From Bombyx mori (taxonomy: Eukaryota; Arthropoda; Insecta; Lepidoptera; Bombycidae): DNA of 64,000 nucleotides. Shown piece by piece: positions 9,661 through 21,621 of this stretch. Where the stretch lies: assembly GCF_030269925.1 (NCBI RefSeq), contig NC_085133.1, forward strand, positions 8,886,001 to 8,950,000, given 5' to 3'. The position numbers and the translations under genes are program-made. Under the pieces are notes generated by a model. It searched no databases. It was not told where the DNA came from and worked only from the letters and a program-made list of their open reading frames with translations. Numbering within the stretch: the first letter of the stretch is position 1; each line of letters opens with the position of its first letter.

Positions 9661-12600
9661 TCTATGGGTTAGTGACGCTCATTGTAGGTACCAACCACCA
9701 CCTCGGGATGCCAGTACAGGGCGCAGGCAATTTCTTAATAAAACACATATTTTGGGGTCTAAGTTTATTTTTGCTTGTCTTGAAAATTTTTCACTGCTCA
9801 TTTATGTACAACTCAGAACCAATATGGTGGTAAACGTTTTCCAAAGCCCATTAACAAATTATGTTTGTTTCCGATGCCCAAAACAAAAATCCTAGGCTGG
9901 GGCTATTAAATGTGGACGTCTGTTTAGCATTTAGACTAAAAACGTTTTATGTATTAGGCACATAATATAAAATGTTCAAAATAAGTACTGGTAAGATACG
10001 AAGACAAACGCAATAACACCGGTTTGAATATTGCCCAAAACAAATTTCAGGCGCAATAAATTTTGCAAACTCATTTATAACCTATTGTGGATTCTTTTAT
10101 ATTTTTCAACTTCTTAATTCCACCCTATTCTACAAAAGTCATAAACTTTATAAATTTATGGTTTCTTTAAATTAAAATCATTTAAATGTTTCCTGCGGTA
10201 ATTACAAACTTAATTTTAATCAAATTTTTATTAATTAAATCATAGTTTTACAATTCGGTCCATTATGTCGATATTACGAGTCAAATTAAAGAAATAGGTA
10301 CCTATGTAATTATATTCTTACCTATCTAGAACATGAAATTACGGATAGCTGTCTACGATACAGTGGCATTTGCATAAAATAGCTGTTGTTGTCAGGCATT
10401 TCAAATAGTGAAATAAACATATTCGAGCAGATTCTAATGCTATCTATTCGTTCAGTTTACGCAAAATTTGAAATAGTCATTAGTCTGAACTCAAGTTACC
10501 TTTTTTTAGTAAAAATGTTATCTAATTTTCCGTAACCGGAGAGTTTTTGTATGAAAAGGTCATTAAACTTAGATACATGATAAATTCTTTTAATTCCTCA
10601 TTGTTGAAACACGTGTTTTTCTTAGGTTAAAACGCCGGCTTCAACAAAATTGGATTAGAAATAAGTATTGCCATAATTTTTTAAACGTCATATAAGCATA
10701 GGTAGATATTATTATAATTATAAAGTTGTCCTAAACAAGAAAAATCTGCATTTGAAGTGGCAAAGAATGTTACATTTGTTTAGGTATCTAAAGGTACCTA
10801 CCTACCTACTATTAGTAGCATAGAGCGTAAACTTCTACGGCTCTCTCTACCTACCATAATCAGCCTCTAAAAATTAGTTCTAATTAAACAACTTGAAAAA
10901 AGATATAATTTACATTTAGGTTTTTCAATATTTTTATGTCCACAAGTTGAAAAGTTGAAATATAGGTTATGTTTTTATTTCCGTAATTCAGTCTGATTCA
11001 ATTAATTATTCTAGGAAATAATCGGCATTTCCATGGCTCAGTTCGCTTTAAATATCGATAGTCTTTAAAAAAAAATTATGATGTGAAATCTGATAAGGTT
11101 TGCGCACTATGCGCTCATGCAATTTCAACTTTAATCAATAGCCCTAAAGCAGTGCTGCCAACAAATAAAAAAATATTTATTGTAAGTGAAATAACTAAAT
11201 TTGTCAGAATTCATCGCTTCTTTGCAATTTTTTATTATGGTTTGTGTTTAATTATATTTTAAACGTGTTGATGAAATAGTAAGATGATTAGCATTAAATT
11301 TACACCACTTTCGTGAAGGTTTTCTGGCTAATCGTTTCAGTTTGTGTGGCATAAAACTATGGGCTATAACTATTGCTGGTGGGCGGAGACTTTAACAGCT
11401 TCATAAGGACGGGTGGATTAACTCAAAAACACAGCTTGGAGGGAAAGAGTTTGCTAATAGCCGCCAGAGTGCCTCCAAAAGGGGTTTAATAGTACTAGGA
11501 CAGTTACTTTACGAGTGCATCTACTCCGTGTCGAGAAGCTTAGAGCTCAGTATCACATTCAAATCGTCGACGAGTTAGCTGAACCATGCTTTTATTGCTC
11601 TTGGCGTTAAAATTAGTAGTGATAATGAGAACGTATCAGGTGGATCTTGCATTATTTGAAAGATGAGACTAAAGATCTGTAGGTTTTGCGAGATAATGTC
11701 GCGAGGCAAAGATAGTTTCCTCTACCTGTAGATAACGAGAACACAAATTTGATACAGGGTGTATAGGAGGAGAAGACGAGGAACAATTATTTTAATGATT
11801 TCTGACATCTAAATGAACAATAAGACTTTACTTTTGATGAACAAAACAAGTAACTCATCTTAAACTGAACATTACTACGTTCTGGTTTGCTATTGTAATT
11901 TTAATCAATGTTTTCTCCAATCTACATTATGATACAATAATAGCTCATTATTCGCGTTTCCTTCACTCGCGTTTTCACTATTCGCAGATTAAAATGTGAC
12001 CCGATTCCTATTTTCGCAATTAAAGATCTCTTTATTCGCGGATCTAATCGATACAATATAGACATTGATAAAAAGAAATCCAATATTCAGTATTCAACTG
12101 AATATCCTTTATAATCGCGCTATAATCACGGTTTCTCTATTAGCGACATATTTACGTAACGTATACACCCCGATAAAGAGATTTACTGTCCAAAAAAAAA
12201 CGTCAAAAAATGGAACGAATTATGTGCTTTTTATTTATTGGTATTACTAATTTCGTTAAGAATTTCATCGGAAGCAGCCAGCGCCGAATGCGGTGAATAG
12301 TAAAACTATAAGAAGGAAGCGGTTGGAATGATCTGGGTAAAATGTTATTTCTTACGAATTACGATGATTCTTTGATTAAATTTGGAAAAGTTTTGTGGTC
12401 AAATTATTTAACATTCATCTTGTATCATTTATTGACTCTAATTTCAACTAAGTTATTTCTGTAATGTTAAAATTTCGATGCTTTTCTAGAATATTCAGGA
12501 ATGTTCCAGATATTCTTGTGTGTAGATCGTATTGCCACCTTGTGCCAAATAGCGGCACTAAAATAATTCGGCAGAGCTATACAACATTTGGTAATTTTAT

Positions 12601-13140
12601 TTATTTTGCTATTTTCCCCAGTTTTTTAAATTACTGTGTTTTTAACTAACAATTACATTTAATTGGATGCAATTTACACTGCCTTAATAAATTTTTTTTA
12701 GTTGTAATTTGGTTTCTTACATTTATGCTGTATATTTTTAGTGATCTGCAAAATGCGAAACACTGAACAGCTTAGGAAAATTTAAAATGTGAGATGTTTC
12801 TTTTACTTAAAAAGGTTTTTTCTCTGTTATGTTTTAATTATTTATTTAACTAGTCTGGCATATTTTAGTGAATCTATTGATGAAAATGTACGAAATATGT
12901 AATTACCTTTATAATTTCTTGAATTATTTTAAGGAAATATATTTTTCCTAACACTTTAAATTTCAAAGCGGGTGATACAATAATAACTAATACAAAAAGA
13001 AACTTGCAGTGTTAAGTAAATGATTTTTCTCTTCGTTTTATGGCCTCCCAAAATGAAATAATTGCCAATTAATTTGAAATGATTAATTATTTTTATTTAA
13101 TATTGTTTCGGTTTGTATTGATGGTAAAATGTTGATGCTC
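9661..13140. other. Gene-free AT-rich intergenic DNA upstream of hsp90
   Basis: I support no gene here. Around 11940-12200 there are repeated attcgc/tcgcg motifs suggestive of an old DNA-transposon end, but no inverted-repeat partner or ORF was found. ORFs of about 61 codons at 12065 and 12464 have no recognisable features. Confidence 0.4.
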
Positions 13141-13159
13141 TCTGACGGAAATAGCGTCA

Positions 13160-13216
13160 GAATCGAGAAACTTCTACTGATTCATAGATGTCGCTTGTTA
13201 GAGGAAAGTATAAAAA
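13160..13216 (+). promoter_or_regulatory. hsp90 promoter: heat-shock element and TATA box
   Basis: The canonical core AGAAACTTCT (GAA at 13167, TTC at 13172) is flanked by another GAA at 13160 and TTC at 13181. TATAAAAA follows at 13209, which predicts transcription starting near 13240 and a short 5' UTR of ~115 nt. No intron is needed to reach the ATG at 13356, unlike the 5'-UTR intron of fly hsp83. Confidence 0.8.
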
Positions 13217-13355
13217 CGAATTTACACACCGCGCCCGGCGTTATTTGAACTGAGAGAAGTACAGAGACTAACGTGCGATACTTTGCGCTTTGAAACACGT
13301 GTGTTAAAAACCCTCTAGTCATTTTGTGTGAATTAAACAAAAAGCAGTAAAGAAA

Positions 13356-15506
13356 ATGCCGGAAGAAATGGAGACACAGCCAGCGGAGGTTGAAACCTTC
13401 GCGTTCCAGGCTGAGATCGCTCAGCTTATGTCCCTGATCATCAACACCTTTTACTCCAACAAAGAAATTTTCCTTCGTGAGCTGATTTCCAATTCATCGG
13501 ACGCTTTAGACAAAATCAGGTATGAATCTCTCACGGATCCGTCAAAACTCGATAGTGGCAAAGAGCTGTACATCAAGATCATTCCCAACAAGAACGAGGG
13601 CACTCTTACGATCATCGATACCGGTATTGGTATGACCAAGGCCGATTTGGTGAACAATTTGGGAACCATCGCGAAATCTGGTACTAAAGCTTTCATGGAG
13701 GCTCTTCAAGCAGGTGCCGACATCAGCATGATTGGACAGTTCGGTGTTGGCTTCTACTCCAGTTACTTGGTCGCTGACCGCGTGACTGTTCACTCTAAAC
13801 ACAATGACGACGAGCAATACGTGTGGGAATCTTCTGCAGGAGGCTCGTTCACAGTCCGCCCAGACAGCGGTGAGCCCCTTGGTCGAGGTACAAAGATCGT
13901 CCTTCACGTCAAAGAGGACTTGGCAGAATTCATGGAAGAACACAAAATCAAAGAGATCGTAAAGAAACATTCCCAGTTCATCGGCTACCCAATCAAGCTG
14001 ATGGTTGAAAAAGAACGCGAAAAAGAACTGTCTGATGATGAAGCCGAAGAAGAAAAGAAGGAAGAGGAAGATGAGAAGCCTAAGATTGAAGATGTAGGTG
14101 AGGATGAAGACGAGGACAAAAAAGATACGAAGAAGAAGAAGAAAACAATTAAAGAAAAATACACAGAGGATGAAGAACTCAACAAGACAAAGCCTATCTG
14201 GACCAGAAACGCTGATGACATTACCCAAGATGAGTATGGAGACTTCTACAAATCCCTTACCAATGATTGGGAGGACCATCTTGCAGTCAAACACTTCTCC
14301 GTTGAAGGTCAGTTAGAGTTCCGTGCACTACTTTTTGTGCCACGTCGTGCACCTTTTGACTTGTTTGAAAACAAGAAGCGCAAGAACAATATCAAGCTGT
14401 ATGTACGAAGAGTTTTCATCATGGACAACTGTGAGGATCTCATCCCAGAGTACCTTAACTTCATTAGAGGTGTTGTCGACAGTGAGGACCTTCCTCTAAA
14501 CATTTCACGTGAGATGCTTCAACAGAATAAAATTCTGAAAGTAATTAGGAAGAATTTAGTTAAAAAATGCCTAGAACTATTTGAAGAATTGGCAGAGGAC
14601 AAAGAAAACTACAAGAAGTATTATGAACAATTCAGCAAGAACTTAAAATTGGGTATCCATGAAGACTCTCAAAACAGGGCTAAGCTCTCTGAGCTTCTGC
14701 GGTACCACACTTCGGCATCGGGTGATGAAGCCTGCTCTCTGAAAGAGTATGTATCCAGGATGAAGGAGAATCAGAAACATATCTACTACATCACTGGAGA
14801 AAACAGAGACCAGGTGGCGAACTCCTCATTTGTGGAGAGAGTGAAGAAACGTGGCTATGAAGTAGTCTACATGACTGAGCCCATTGATGAATATGTAGTA
14901 CAACAGATGAGGGAGTATGATGGCAAGACCCTTGTATCGGTCACAAAGGAAGGATTAGAACTTCCTGAAGATGAGGAAGAAAAGAAGAAACGTGAGGAAG
15001 ATAAGGTGAAGTTCGAAGGGCTGTGCAAGGTGATGAAGAACATCCTGGACAACAAAGTTGAGAAAGTTGTTGTCTCTAACAGACTTGTGGAGTCTCCTTG
15101 CTGTATTGTTACTGCTCAATATGGATGGTCTGCCAACATGGAACGTATCATGAAGGCTCAGGCTCTACGTGACACATCCACAATGGGATACATGGCTGCG
15201 AAGAAGCATTTGGAAATCAATCCTGATCACTCGATTGTGGAAACATTAAGGCAGAAAGCGGAAGCCGACAAGAATGACAAAGCTGTTAAGGATCTTGTTA
15301 TCTTATTGTATGAAACTGCCCTGCTGTCTTCTGGCTTCACGCTTGATGAGCCCCAAGTCCATGCTTCCCGTATCTATAGAATGATCAAACTGGGTCTTGG
15401 TATTGATGAAGATGAGCCGATTCAGGTTGAAGAGCCTGCTTCTGGAGATGTGCCGCCATTGGAGGGTGATGCCGATGATGCATCTCGCATGGAGGAGGTT
15501 GATTAA
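13356..15506 (+). CDS. Hsp90: Cytosolic heat shock protein 90 (Hsp83/Hsp90), intronless
   Basis: ATP-dependent cytosolic chaperone for kinases and steroid receptors, 716 aa in one exon. The N-terminal GHKL ATPase domain (about 1-220) contains [14 protein letters not shown] with the catalytic Glu at ~42, [12 protein letters not shown] (~87-98) and [15 protein letters not shown] (~127-141). An acidic/lysine-rich linker covers ~220-275. The middle domain carries [19 protein letters not shown] with the ATP-contacting Arg. The protein ends in MEEVD, the TPR docking motif of cytosolic Hsp90. The length is normal for the family. The ATG sits in agaaaATG after a TATA-driven short leader. Poly(A) signals AATAAA are at 15605 and 15792. 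The four hsp70 genes on the same strand 8-33 kb downstream belong to the same chaperone cycle. Confidence 0.98.
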   Translation: MPEEMETQPAEVETFAFQAEIAQLMSLIINTFYSNKEIFLRELISNSSDALDKIRYESLTDPSKLDSGKELYIKIIPNKNEGTLTIIDTGIGMTKADLVNNLGTIAKSGTKAFMEALQAGADISMIGQFGVGFYSSYLVADRVTVHSKHNDDEQYVWESSAGGSFTVRPDSGEPLGRGTKIVLHVKEDLAEFMEEHKIKEIVKKHSQFIGYPIKLMVEKEREKELSDDEAEEEKKEEEDEKPKIEDVGEDEDEDKKDTKKKKKTIKEKYTEDEELNKTKPIWTRNADDITQDEYGDFYKSLTNDWEDHLAVKHFSVEGQLEFRALLFVPRRAPFDLFENKKRKNNIKLYVRRVFIMDNCEDLIPEYLNFIRGVVDSEDLPLNISREMLQQNKILKVIRKNLVKKCLELFEELAEDKENYKKYYEQFSKNLKLGIHEDSQNRAKLSELLRYHTSASGDEACSLKEYVSRMKENQKHIYYITGENRDQVANSSFVERVKKRGYEVVYMTEPIDEYVVQQMREYDGKTLVSVTKEGLELPEDEEEKKKREEDKVKFEGLCKVMKNILDNKVEKVVVSNRLVESPCCIVTAQYGWSANMERIMKAQALRDTSTMGYMAAKKHLEINPDHSIVETLRQKAEADKNDKAVKDLVILLYETALLSSGFTLDEPQVHASRIYRMIKLGLGIDEDEPIQVEEPASGDVPPLEGDADDASRMEEVD

Positions 15507-16009
15507 GATCTCTACTTTAACTGTAGGAACCATGTCATAATGGTTTGTTTTTGTGCATCGGTGTACAGCCAAAGACTGATTTAGTTCAAAAATTCCATTA
15601 TTTTAATAAATAATCAAAATGATTTTCTGTTGATTTTTTTTTAAAGTAACTTCATAATTGTGCCAGAATACTTACAATATTGTATCTTTATAAATGTTTT
15701 GTTACTGTTCGTAATGTAGGCAACCTTTGAAAATGTTCTTAGTGCAGTATTACACATTAGTAAATAGCTAAAGGTGAACTCTGAATGTATCAATAAAACT
15801 CCACTTATATGTGAAAAGCAGTTTAATTTTTAAGAACCCTTGCAGTTACAAATGCCATACTACATTTATTTTTCCGGAAGTTTCAAAAATTAATGTGACG
15901 CATGCCAAACAAATGGCTTGCTACACACGTAGTTTGAATAAATCTCTATTTAATTAAAATAGAATGCAACTGCATAAGTACTATGTAGGTACCTTGTAAT
16001 CTATATACC

Positions 16010-16491
16010 TATATAAGTGTCTTGTTAGTTTCACTATTTATAACACAAGAACGGCTGAACTGATTTGGCTGAAAATTGGTGGGGAGGTAGCTTAGAACCA
16101 GGAGAAGGACATAGGATACTATATCCGTCTTGCCTTCGCCATTACCATAAACAAATCACAAGGTCAATTCTTAAAAGTTTGTAGTCTGAATCTAGAAAAT
16201 GCATGTTTTTCCTATGGTCAATTATATGTGGCATGTTAACGGGTTGGAAGACCGTCTGCGTTATTTATTCTTGCACCTGATAATAAAACGAAAAGTTCGT
16301 CTTATCACAAGGTGCTTCACTAAAAAGTGGACGACCCCATGCACTAAAATACATGGCCAATAAAGAACCATTAAAATACTTGCTTTTTTAATTTACATTA
16401 ATTATCCGAATAAAAATTGACCTTGATAAAATCAAGTCTGCTCATAGGTACATTGTCTCTAAGGCGGAACAAAGTTCGCTGGGTCAGCTAG
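16010..16491 (+). mobile_element. Helitron 3' remnant
   Basis: It contains the end of a Helitron helicase ORF (16123-16323). It finishes with a small hairpin (arms at ~16464-16469 and 16474-16479) followed by gggtcagCTAG at 16491 and a T. This is the Helitron hallmark: a subterminal hairpin, a CTRR end and an A/T target. The 5' limit is uncertain. Confidence 0.8.
16123..16323 (+). pseudogene. Helitron RepHel helicase C-terminus, nonsense-mutated
   Basis: The frame encodes [20 protein letters not shown], then [13 protein letters not shown]. These are the conserved last motifs of the Pif1-type helicase of Helitron rolling-circle transposons (INKSQGQ, and the S.GQLYVACSR block). A TAA at about 16237 replaces the Ser codon expected after YVAC. 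The frame then continues RVGRPSALFILAPDN to a normal-looking stop at 16321. The upstream Rep and helicase parts are gone, so it is a dead fragment. Confidence 0.85.
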
Positions 16492-16739
16492 TTATTGTTA
16501 AAAAACTCTTAAAATGACATACGTTACATCCACAATCTGCCCTATCCGATCTGATTCTAAATATCTAAGTAGGTATAGGTACCTAATCATTGATTAGGAA
16601 TGAAAATTGACATACCTACATTTAATACGATATGCCATGTGATGTCATATGGCTCATGTGATGGTAATTGTTGACGGAGCCGACCAACATACTCCTTTAC
16701 GGAAGGTAATATGCATTGATATTTCGTCGTGACAATGCC

Positions 16740-16930
16740 CTTCTGCTTACTAAGATTACTAGGTAGCCTAAGGGGTTATTCCAACTTCGCGCGAATGAGT
16801 ACCTACGTGATCTTACGGGCTCAACCTAAGTATTTGCTAACACTAGTCCTAGCAAGAGCAGTGCTCCCCAGAATCCAACATCGCGAGGAATCGCGACCCA
16901 TGAAGATCCGGCGCGACACTCGTGGGCTGT
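16740..16930 (-). mobile_element. Degenerate Jockey-type LINE 3' end (older subfamily)
   Basis: The motifs ctaggtagcctaaggggtta, ctagcaagagcagtgct and gatccggcg match the LINE 3' UTRs at 40371-41815 and 51869-52014. It is cut on the right by the poly-T end of a second LINE copy inserted at 16931. Confidence 0.6.
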
Positions 16931-17328
16931 CTTTTTTTTTTTCCTACCTAGCTGAGAGCCTTGAGAGGCTATTTCAGCGTAACCTTAACTAGTAGGTGAG
17001 ACGACGTTGCTAACACGAACCCTAGCAAGAGCCGTGCTTCGCAGAATCTACTACCGGATCGGAAACGCGACCCACTGAGAAGATCCGGCGAGAAACTCAG
17101 TGGGCTGTGTCTGAGGGTTAATTTACTCGTCGAGCCCTTCGTCGCAAGCGACGGGTTCGACGAGAACGATGACCGGTGCTTGAGGTACCTAAAAGCACCG
17201 TTAGTGGATCGGGAAGATCCGAAATGATGTGTTTGGGGCGACGTCGACTGCTTTCCATTCTATCCGCAGGATCGGGAATGTAATTACCGGCGGCAACAAT
17301 GAGAGGGTGTGTCGTGCCGCTTTATTGA
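16931..17328 (-). mobile_element. 5'-truncated Jockey-type LINE, 3' end
   Basis: The poly-T tract at 16931 is the A tail on the minus strand. The 3' UTR follows (ccttgagaggctatttcagc), then the region encoding the basic C-terminus of the reverse-transcriptase ORF. It is homologous to the complete-ended copies at 28008-28587 and 39638-40220. The reading frame is not fully open. Confidence 0.7.
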
Positions 17329-17407
17329 AATGGTCTGTGTCTATGGGAGCAATAATAGCTCAGCGGGTAGCACGGATATCCGAAAATTAACATTATTGTT
17401 TATTGTA

Positions 17408-17528
17408 GCGGTAGGCAGCGGCTTGGCTCTGCCCCTGGCATTGCTGAAGTCCATGAGCGACGGTAACCACTCACCATCAGGTGGGCCGTATGCTCGTCTG
17501 CCTACAAGGGCAATAAAAAAAATAAAAA
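17408..17528 (+). mobile_element. 3' end of a second non-LTR family (aggcagcggcttgg type)
   Basis: This short copy reads ggcagcggcttggctctgcc, then ggtgggccgtatgctcgtct, and ends aataaaaaaaat. Copies recur at 30945, 49023 and 51339 in both orientations. The last is longer and shows this is a LINE-like 3' UTR. The tail resembles the Bm1 tail, so it is a candidate for the LINE that mobilises Bm1. Confidence 0.65.
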
Positions 17529-17551
17529 AAATGTCATTATTATTAGGGAGT

Positions 17552-17697
17552 CCAACACTCATATTTTAGCCTATCCACTAAGTAGGTACATGTATTTTCT
17601 ACATGGACACCAAGTTTCAAGTCAATCGGATGCATGGTTCAGTAGTTATAACGGAACATCCGTAAAAACCACTGTAGATTTATATATTAGTATAGAT
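17552..17697 (-). mobile_element. Helitron-like non-autonomous fragment (Lep1-like)
   Basis: The stretch from gcctatccactaagtagg to tatattagtatagat matches the element at 44756-44950 almost base for base, but the CTAG end is missing here. The family name is inferred. Confidence 0.55.
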
Positions 17698-17699
17698 TA

Positions 17700-19180
17700 A
17701 CAACATAACTAGATACTACATATTATATGCAATTCACGGGTCTTATACGTACATACAATTTCTCATGAGACGTTATTATAATTTATTACAGTTTGAGGTT
17801 GAAATTGCTAAGAATATTATAAAATGTTAGCTATATTTTTTTGTCTTGTGAAAGATTATTCACTTTTAGATTTGATTCTTTCCAATGCAGAGATTACCAA
17901 GTTTGGTGTTAGACGTAAGTACTGTTTACTCTTATGAGGTCTAATGTATTAGTATCCACTGAGTTTCTCGTCGATCTAGTACTAGATGCATTCGCGAAGC
18001 AGCTGCCCTTGAACTTTTAGGTCTCCTTCGGAGGCGTGGGCTGTGCACATGCTCGCCTACCTGTCCTGATGAAACAGGAAAGGGCTGCAGGTCAAAAGTA
18101 ATATTTCCTTCCTAAAAAATACTAGTCTTATTTCTGGTTCTCAGTACCTAACGTGTATTTAATTCATACGTACTTGCGATGAATGTCTATTCGATTATTT
18201 ATTAAGCATAAGCAAACAGCCCTCCCGATAAATCTTCGCTCATGGACGTCAACGGCAGAGAGAAAGCTAAGCCTTGTAGCTCTCAAGATCTTAGCTCTCA
18301 AGCAACACTCAGGACAGGAATTCAATCTAAAGCCACGTGTCTCAAACGAGCTCTTGAAATGTACTGCTTCTAAGTAGTAGGGGTAAATTGTGTTTGTGCG
18401 ATTAGTGGAATTTATGGTAAAAAAAAAAATATTAAATATACACCAAACAATTAATTAATCTAGGTGATTACATTATTCGACGTGCTTGCGCCTGACGTTA
18501 ATTTTTACTTAAAGTATCTTAAAAATGTTGTTTTAAAATTTATGTAAGGCGTATAACTCGAATATTTAAATTTTAGAACGAATATTATTGTAATTCAAAG
18601 ATATTCGAGAATTCCTCTGTAATGCAAAAACAAGCTATGCAATTTAAATCATAGTCTGTTTCAACCTATACAAAATCTGCAATTTCTAGTTAGCATCTAT
18701 GTACGTTGGTCAAGGTGGATCACGTACCTACCTAATTTGATTATTGTAATGTACGCCCTTAAAATTTTGAGATATGTCGGGAACCTGACTTACCACGATA
18801 GTAACTATAATTTAAAGACTTAAGAGGACTGCAAAACAATTATTCTGACCTTCCGTCCGAAAGCGTGAGCCCTCGCTTCAAGTGAAAGTTTGGGTATTCA
18901 AAAAAAAAAAGATGGTTAAAATACTCCTTAGCCAATACATATAAGACTTGATATATCCAGATCGCACGACCTATCACTCGTTCACACAACAAGAGCTTTA
19001 CAAAATGCATTCGTTCTTGTCATTTCATTGAACATATTTTCAATATACTGTTTCGTTTCTGGTTACCCAGACCTTCTAGAGTCTAGACAATCTTACATTC
19101 GTTTAAACGCGTAGGTAAACTATACCATAAAATAATATTTTCTAGGTTCACATTAAGTAGTAGCAGTTTTGTGGATTGTA
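17700..19180. other. Intergenic, nothing recognised
   Basis: There is no supported gene. Stretches of moderate GC at 17960-18090 and 18180-18370 look like old repeat debris, but I could not assign them. The 64-codon ORF at 18183 has no motif. Confidence 0.35.
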
Positions 19181-19193
19181 CAACTGTGTACCT

Positions 19194-19463
19194 TTTTTTT
19201 TTTTTTTTTTTTTTTTTTTTCCACAGGAGAAAATCGCCGGATCCCCACCCGCGCGGCAGGTGGGGTATGTGGGAGTTGAACCTCACTAAAAACTCCTGCC
19301 GCTCACAACCGGCGCCCTACCTCGGACCGGGCCAGAGCCCAGTCGGGGCTATTGAAACGGCGGGACAGGGTTGACGCAGAGCACATTACATCCATCCCAC
19401 CGTCCCACGGACGCCGGACCGGTGGCCGCCAGCGAAACGACCACCGGTTCCCTCGTTCAGCGG
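19194..19463 (-). mobile_element. ~250-bp SINE-like or LINE-tail insertion with 12-bp target duplication
   Basis: A poly-T tract starts at 19194 (the A tail on the minus strand), followed by GC-rich DNA. The whole is bracketed by a perfect 12-bp duplication, aactgtgtacct, at 19182-19193 and 19464-19475, the mark of target-primed retrotransposition. A homologue with the same two end points lies at 34818-35080, which suggests a full-length short element rather than random truncation. Confidence 0.75.
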
Positions 19464-20114
19464 AACTGTGTACCTAGGTAATTTTGAATATTTTATATTT
19501 TTTTAATACACTGCCATCTATCGACATAACTGTGAGATACTCCACGTAATCTACTCCACGCTAGATGGCATACTCAAGCAATTTTAAACGACTCCAGAAA
19601 CATTACTATACGTCCGATAACTAGATGACTATTCTAGAAAAATCTTCGGTCAATAAGGTTATTGGTACAATATAGGAAAAATGCTTTCTGCATGTATAAT
19701 TGTATATCTGACGAGATTAATTTTTTATTTAAAATCAACTTTTTTCTAAATCTCCTGACCTAGTTTTTTTGAATTACATGGAACATTGCCATGGAACTTT
19801 AAAGTAATAATACAATAGGGCTCTCGAAAGTCCGATTTTAAATTAGATTGTACGTATATTTACAATAACAACGCTTATTATGTTTTTCTTTTTTTTTAAA
19901 CCAAATAAAAATGACGTTATTTCATTCCGTACAAGTACTCCTTCTCTTATTCCGTTCTTAAATATTATATTAACGCGAGCTAATATCTCAAGTTATCCTA
20001 TGTCAATATTATGTAATTTTTATTACGTAGGTAGATGGGTGAACGCGCGTCTTCTTCTTCTTCTCAGTCGTGTCACTCTTGACAGAGTGGTCGTGATCGT
20101 CATCTAGTGTTGGA

Positions 20115-20352
20115 AGGGGCGTACAGCCCACCTAATTTTAAGTGGTCGTATCCGAGGTGGTTATCAGGGCCCACGAACATCACAAAAATAATGCCACCAT
20201 CCTTGGGATATGAAGTCGAATTTTCAATTGTATAAAGTCTGCTCCACATTTCAAACAGAAATGCATGATTCCTTCGCAGAAATATAGGTAGGAATGGTAG
20301 GAGGTAATATCTACCCGTAAGTGGGTATCAAAATACGTCCTACTACCAGGTA
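20115..20352 (-). mobile_element. Very old Bm1 SINE relic
   Basis: Degenerate matches occur in Bm1 order: acagcccacct, taagtggt, gcccacgaacatcac, tgcatgattccttcgcagaa, ctacccgtaagtggg and tcctactaccag. Divergence is high. Confidence 0.5.
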
Positions 20353-20507
20353 AAAGGCAGTCACGTTTAAATATAAGGATACATCATGAGCATTTTAACC
20401 CTTTGAGCATGTCTAGTACGTACGTCATCTGATTGAATTCCGCTATATTATATCCTAAACGCAATCATTTCTTTCTTTAGACAAGATCGCTTGAAAGATT
20501 GATAGGC

Positions 20508-20944
20508 TTTTTTTTATTTTTTTTTAGTGCTTATATGTGTGGACGAGCTCACAGCCCACTTGGTGTTAAGTGGTTACTAGAGCCCATAGCCCATACGTAA
20601 ATGCCGTCACTCACCTGAGATATAAGTTCTAATGTCTCAGTATAGTTACAACGGTTACCCCACCCTTCAAACCGAAACGCATTACTGCTTTACGGCAGAA
20701 ATAGGCAGGGCGGTGGTACCTACCCGTGCGGACTCACAAGGGGTCCTACCAGCAGTAATTACTCAAATTGTAATTTTGCGGGTTTGATTTTTATTACACG
20801 GTGTTATTCCTTCACCGTGGAAGTCAATCGTGAAGATATCTTAAGTAGGTACGTATTAAATTTCATTAGAAAAATTCGATTCGAACACCGTTGCATCGCT
20901 ACATACCAATGCACCCGACCTCTTGGCTTTTAGGCCACGACGAC
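20508..20944 (-). mobile_element. Bm1 SINE, near full length
   Basis: The copy runs from a T-rich tail to ggccacgacgac. On the minus strand it starts with the tRNA-like 5' end (A box GTGGCCTAAAAG, B box GTTCGAATCG). The body motifs of all Bm1 copies are present: ggacgagctcacagcccact, cgaaacgcattactgc and caccgtggaagtcaatcgtg. Confidence 0.85.
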
Positions 20945-21621
20945 TACATATGTTTGAATTCATTTTAATTGTGTATATGACCTAGAATCATGTTTAAAAT
21001 ACCTACATACATTTTTTTCCTGCGTGTGAGTAATTTGAGAAAATATTGTCATTCGAAATTAGATATTTCATGAAAAGTTTTAAAAAGTACATGCATAATT
21101 GTCATTGATTCACCAATAAATACATTCACTAAGATCAACCAGTTTATTCTGTAATAATTTTACGCAAACTAGAGTTATTATAGTGCTACTTTACGTCGAT
21201 GACCTTCTAGAAATTTATAGCCTACGATTTTAAACTTCGAAATTAGCAAAAGCGTATGTAAGCTGTACCATTTCACTCACAAAAATAAATGATATAATAA
21301 GCACCACACACGTCGTATTGTAATAATGGTAATAAGTACAGCTGTTGTTGTATTGATTCCGAAAAGATGACATTATTTTGGGAACATTGAAATCACGGTG
21401 GAATTTTCTAGTGTCTTGTTCCATTCTTCAATCCGTTAGCTCAAGTCAGCTGTTGATGTAAACAATGATGTTTCCGTCTCTTTCTTCACCGCTTCGGGTA
21501 GCTTCGATGCCATTTTATTGGCTGTTGTAAAGTTCCATCTCGTTCTAGCTCGTTCCATTAGTGTTACCAGGGAAAAAAGTTTTTTCCGTAGAATGGTAGA
21601 CGGTCACTTGGTGTTAAGTGG

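Noticed and set aside
13542..14294. 250-codon antisense ORF inside hsp90
   Set aside because: It is a shadow of the codon bias of the sense gene; composition is odd (F/L/V-rich) and there is no domain.
17335..17400. tRNA-like A-box phrase tagctcagcgggtagcacgg
   Set aside because: No matching B box, T loop or acceptor stem could be drawn; treated as chance.
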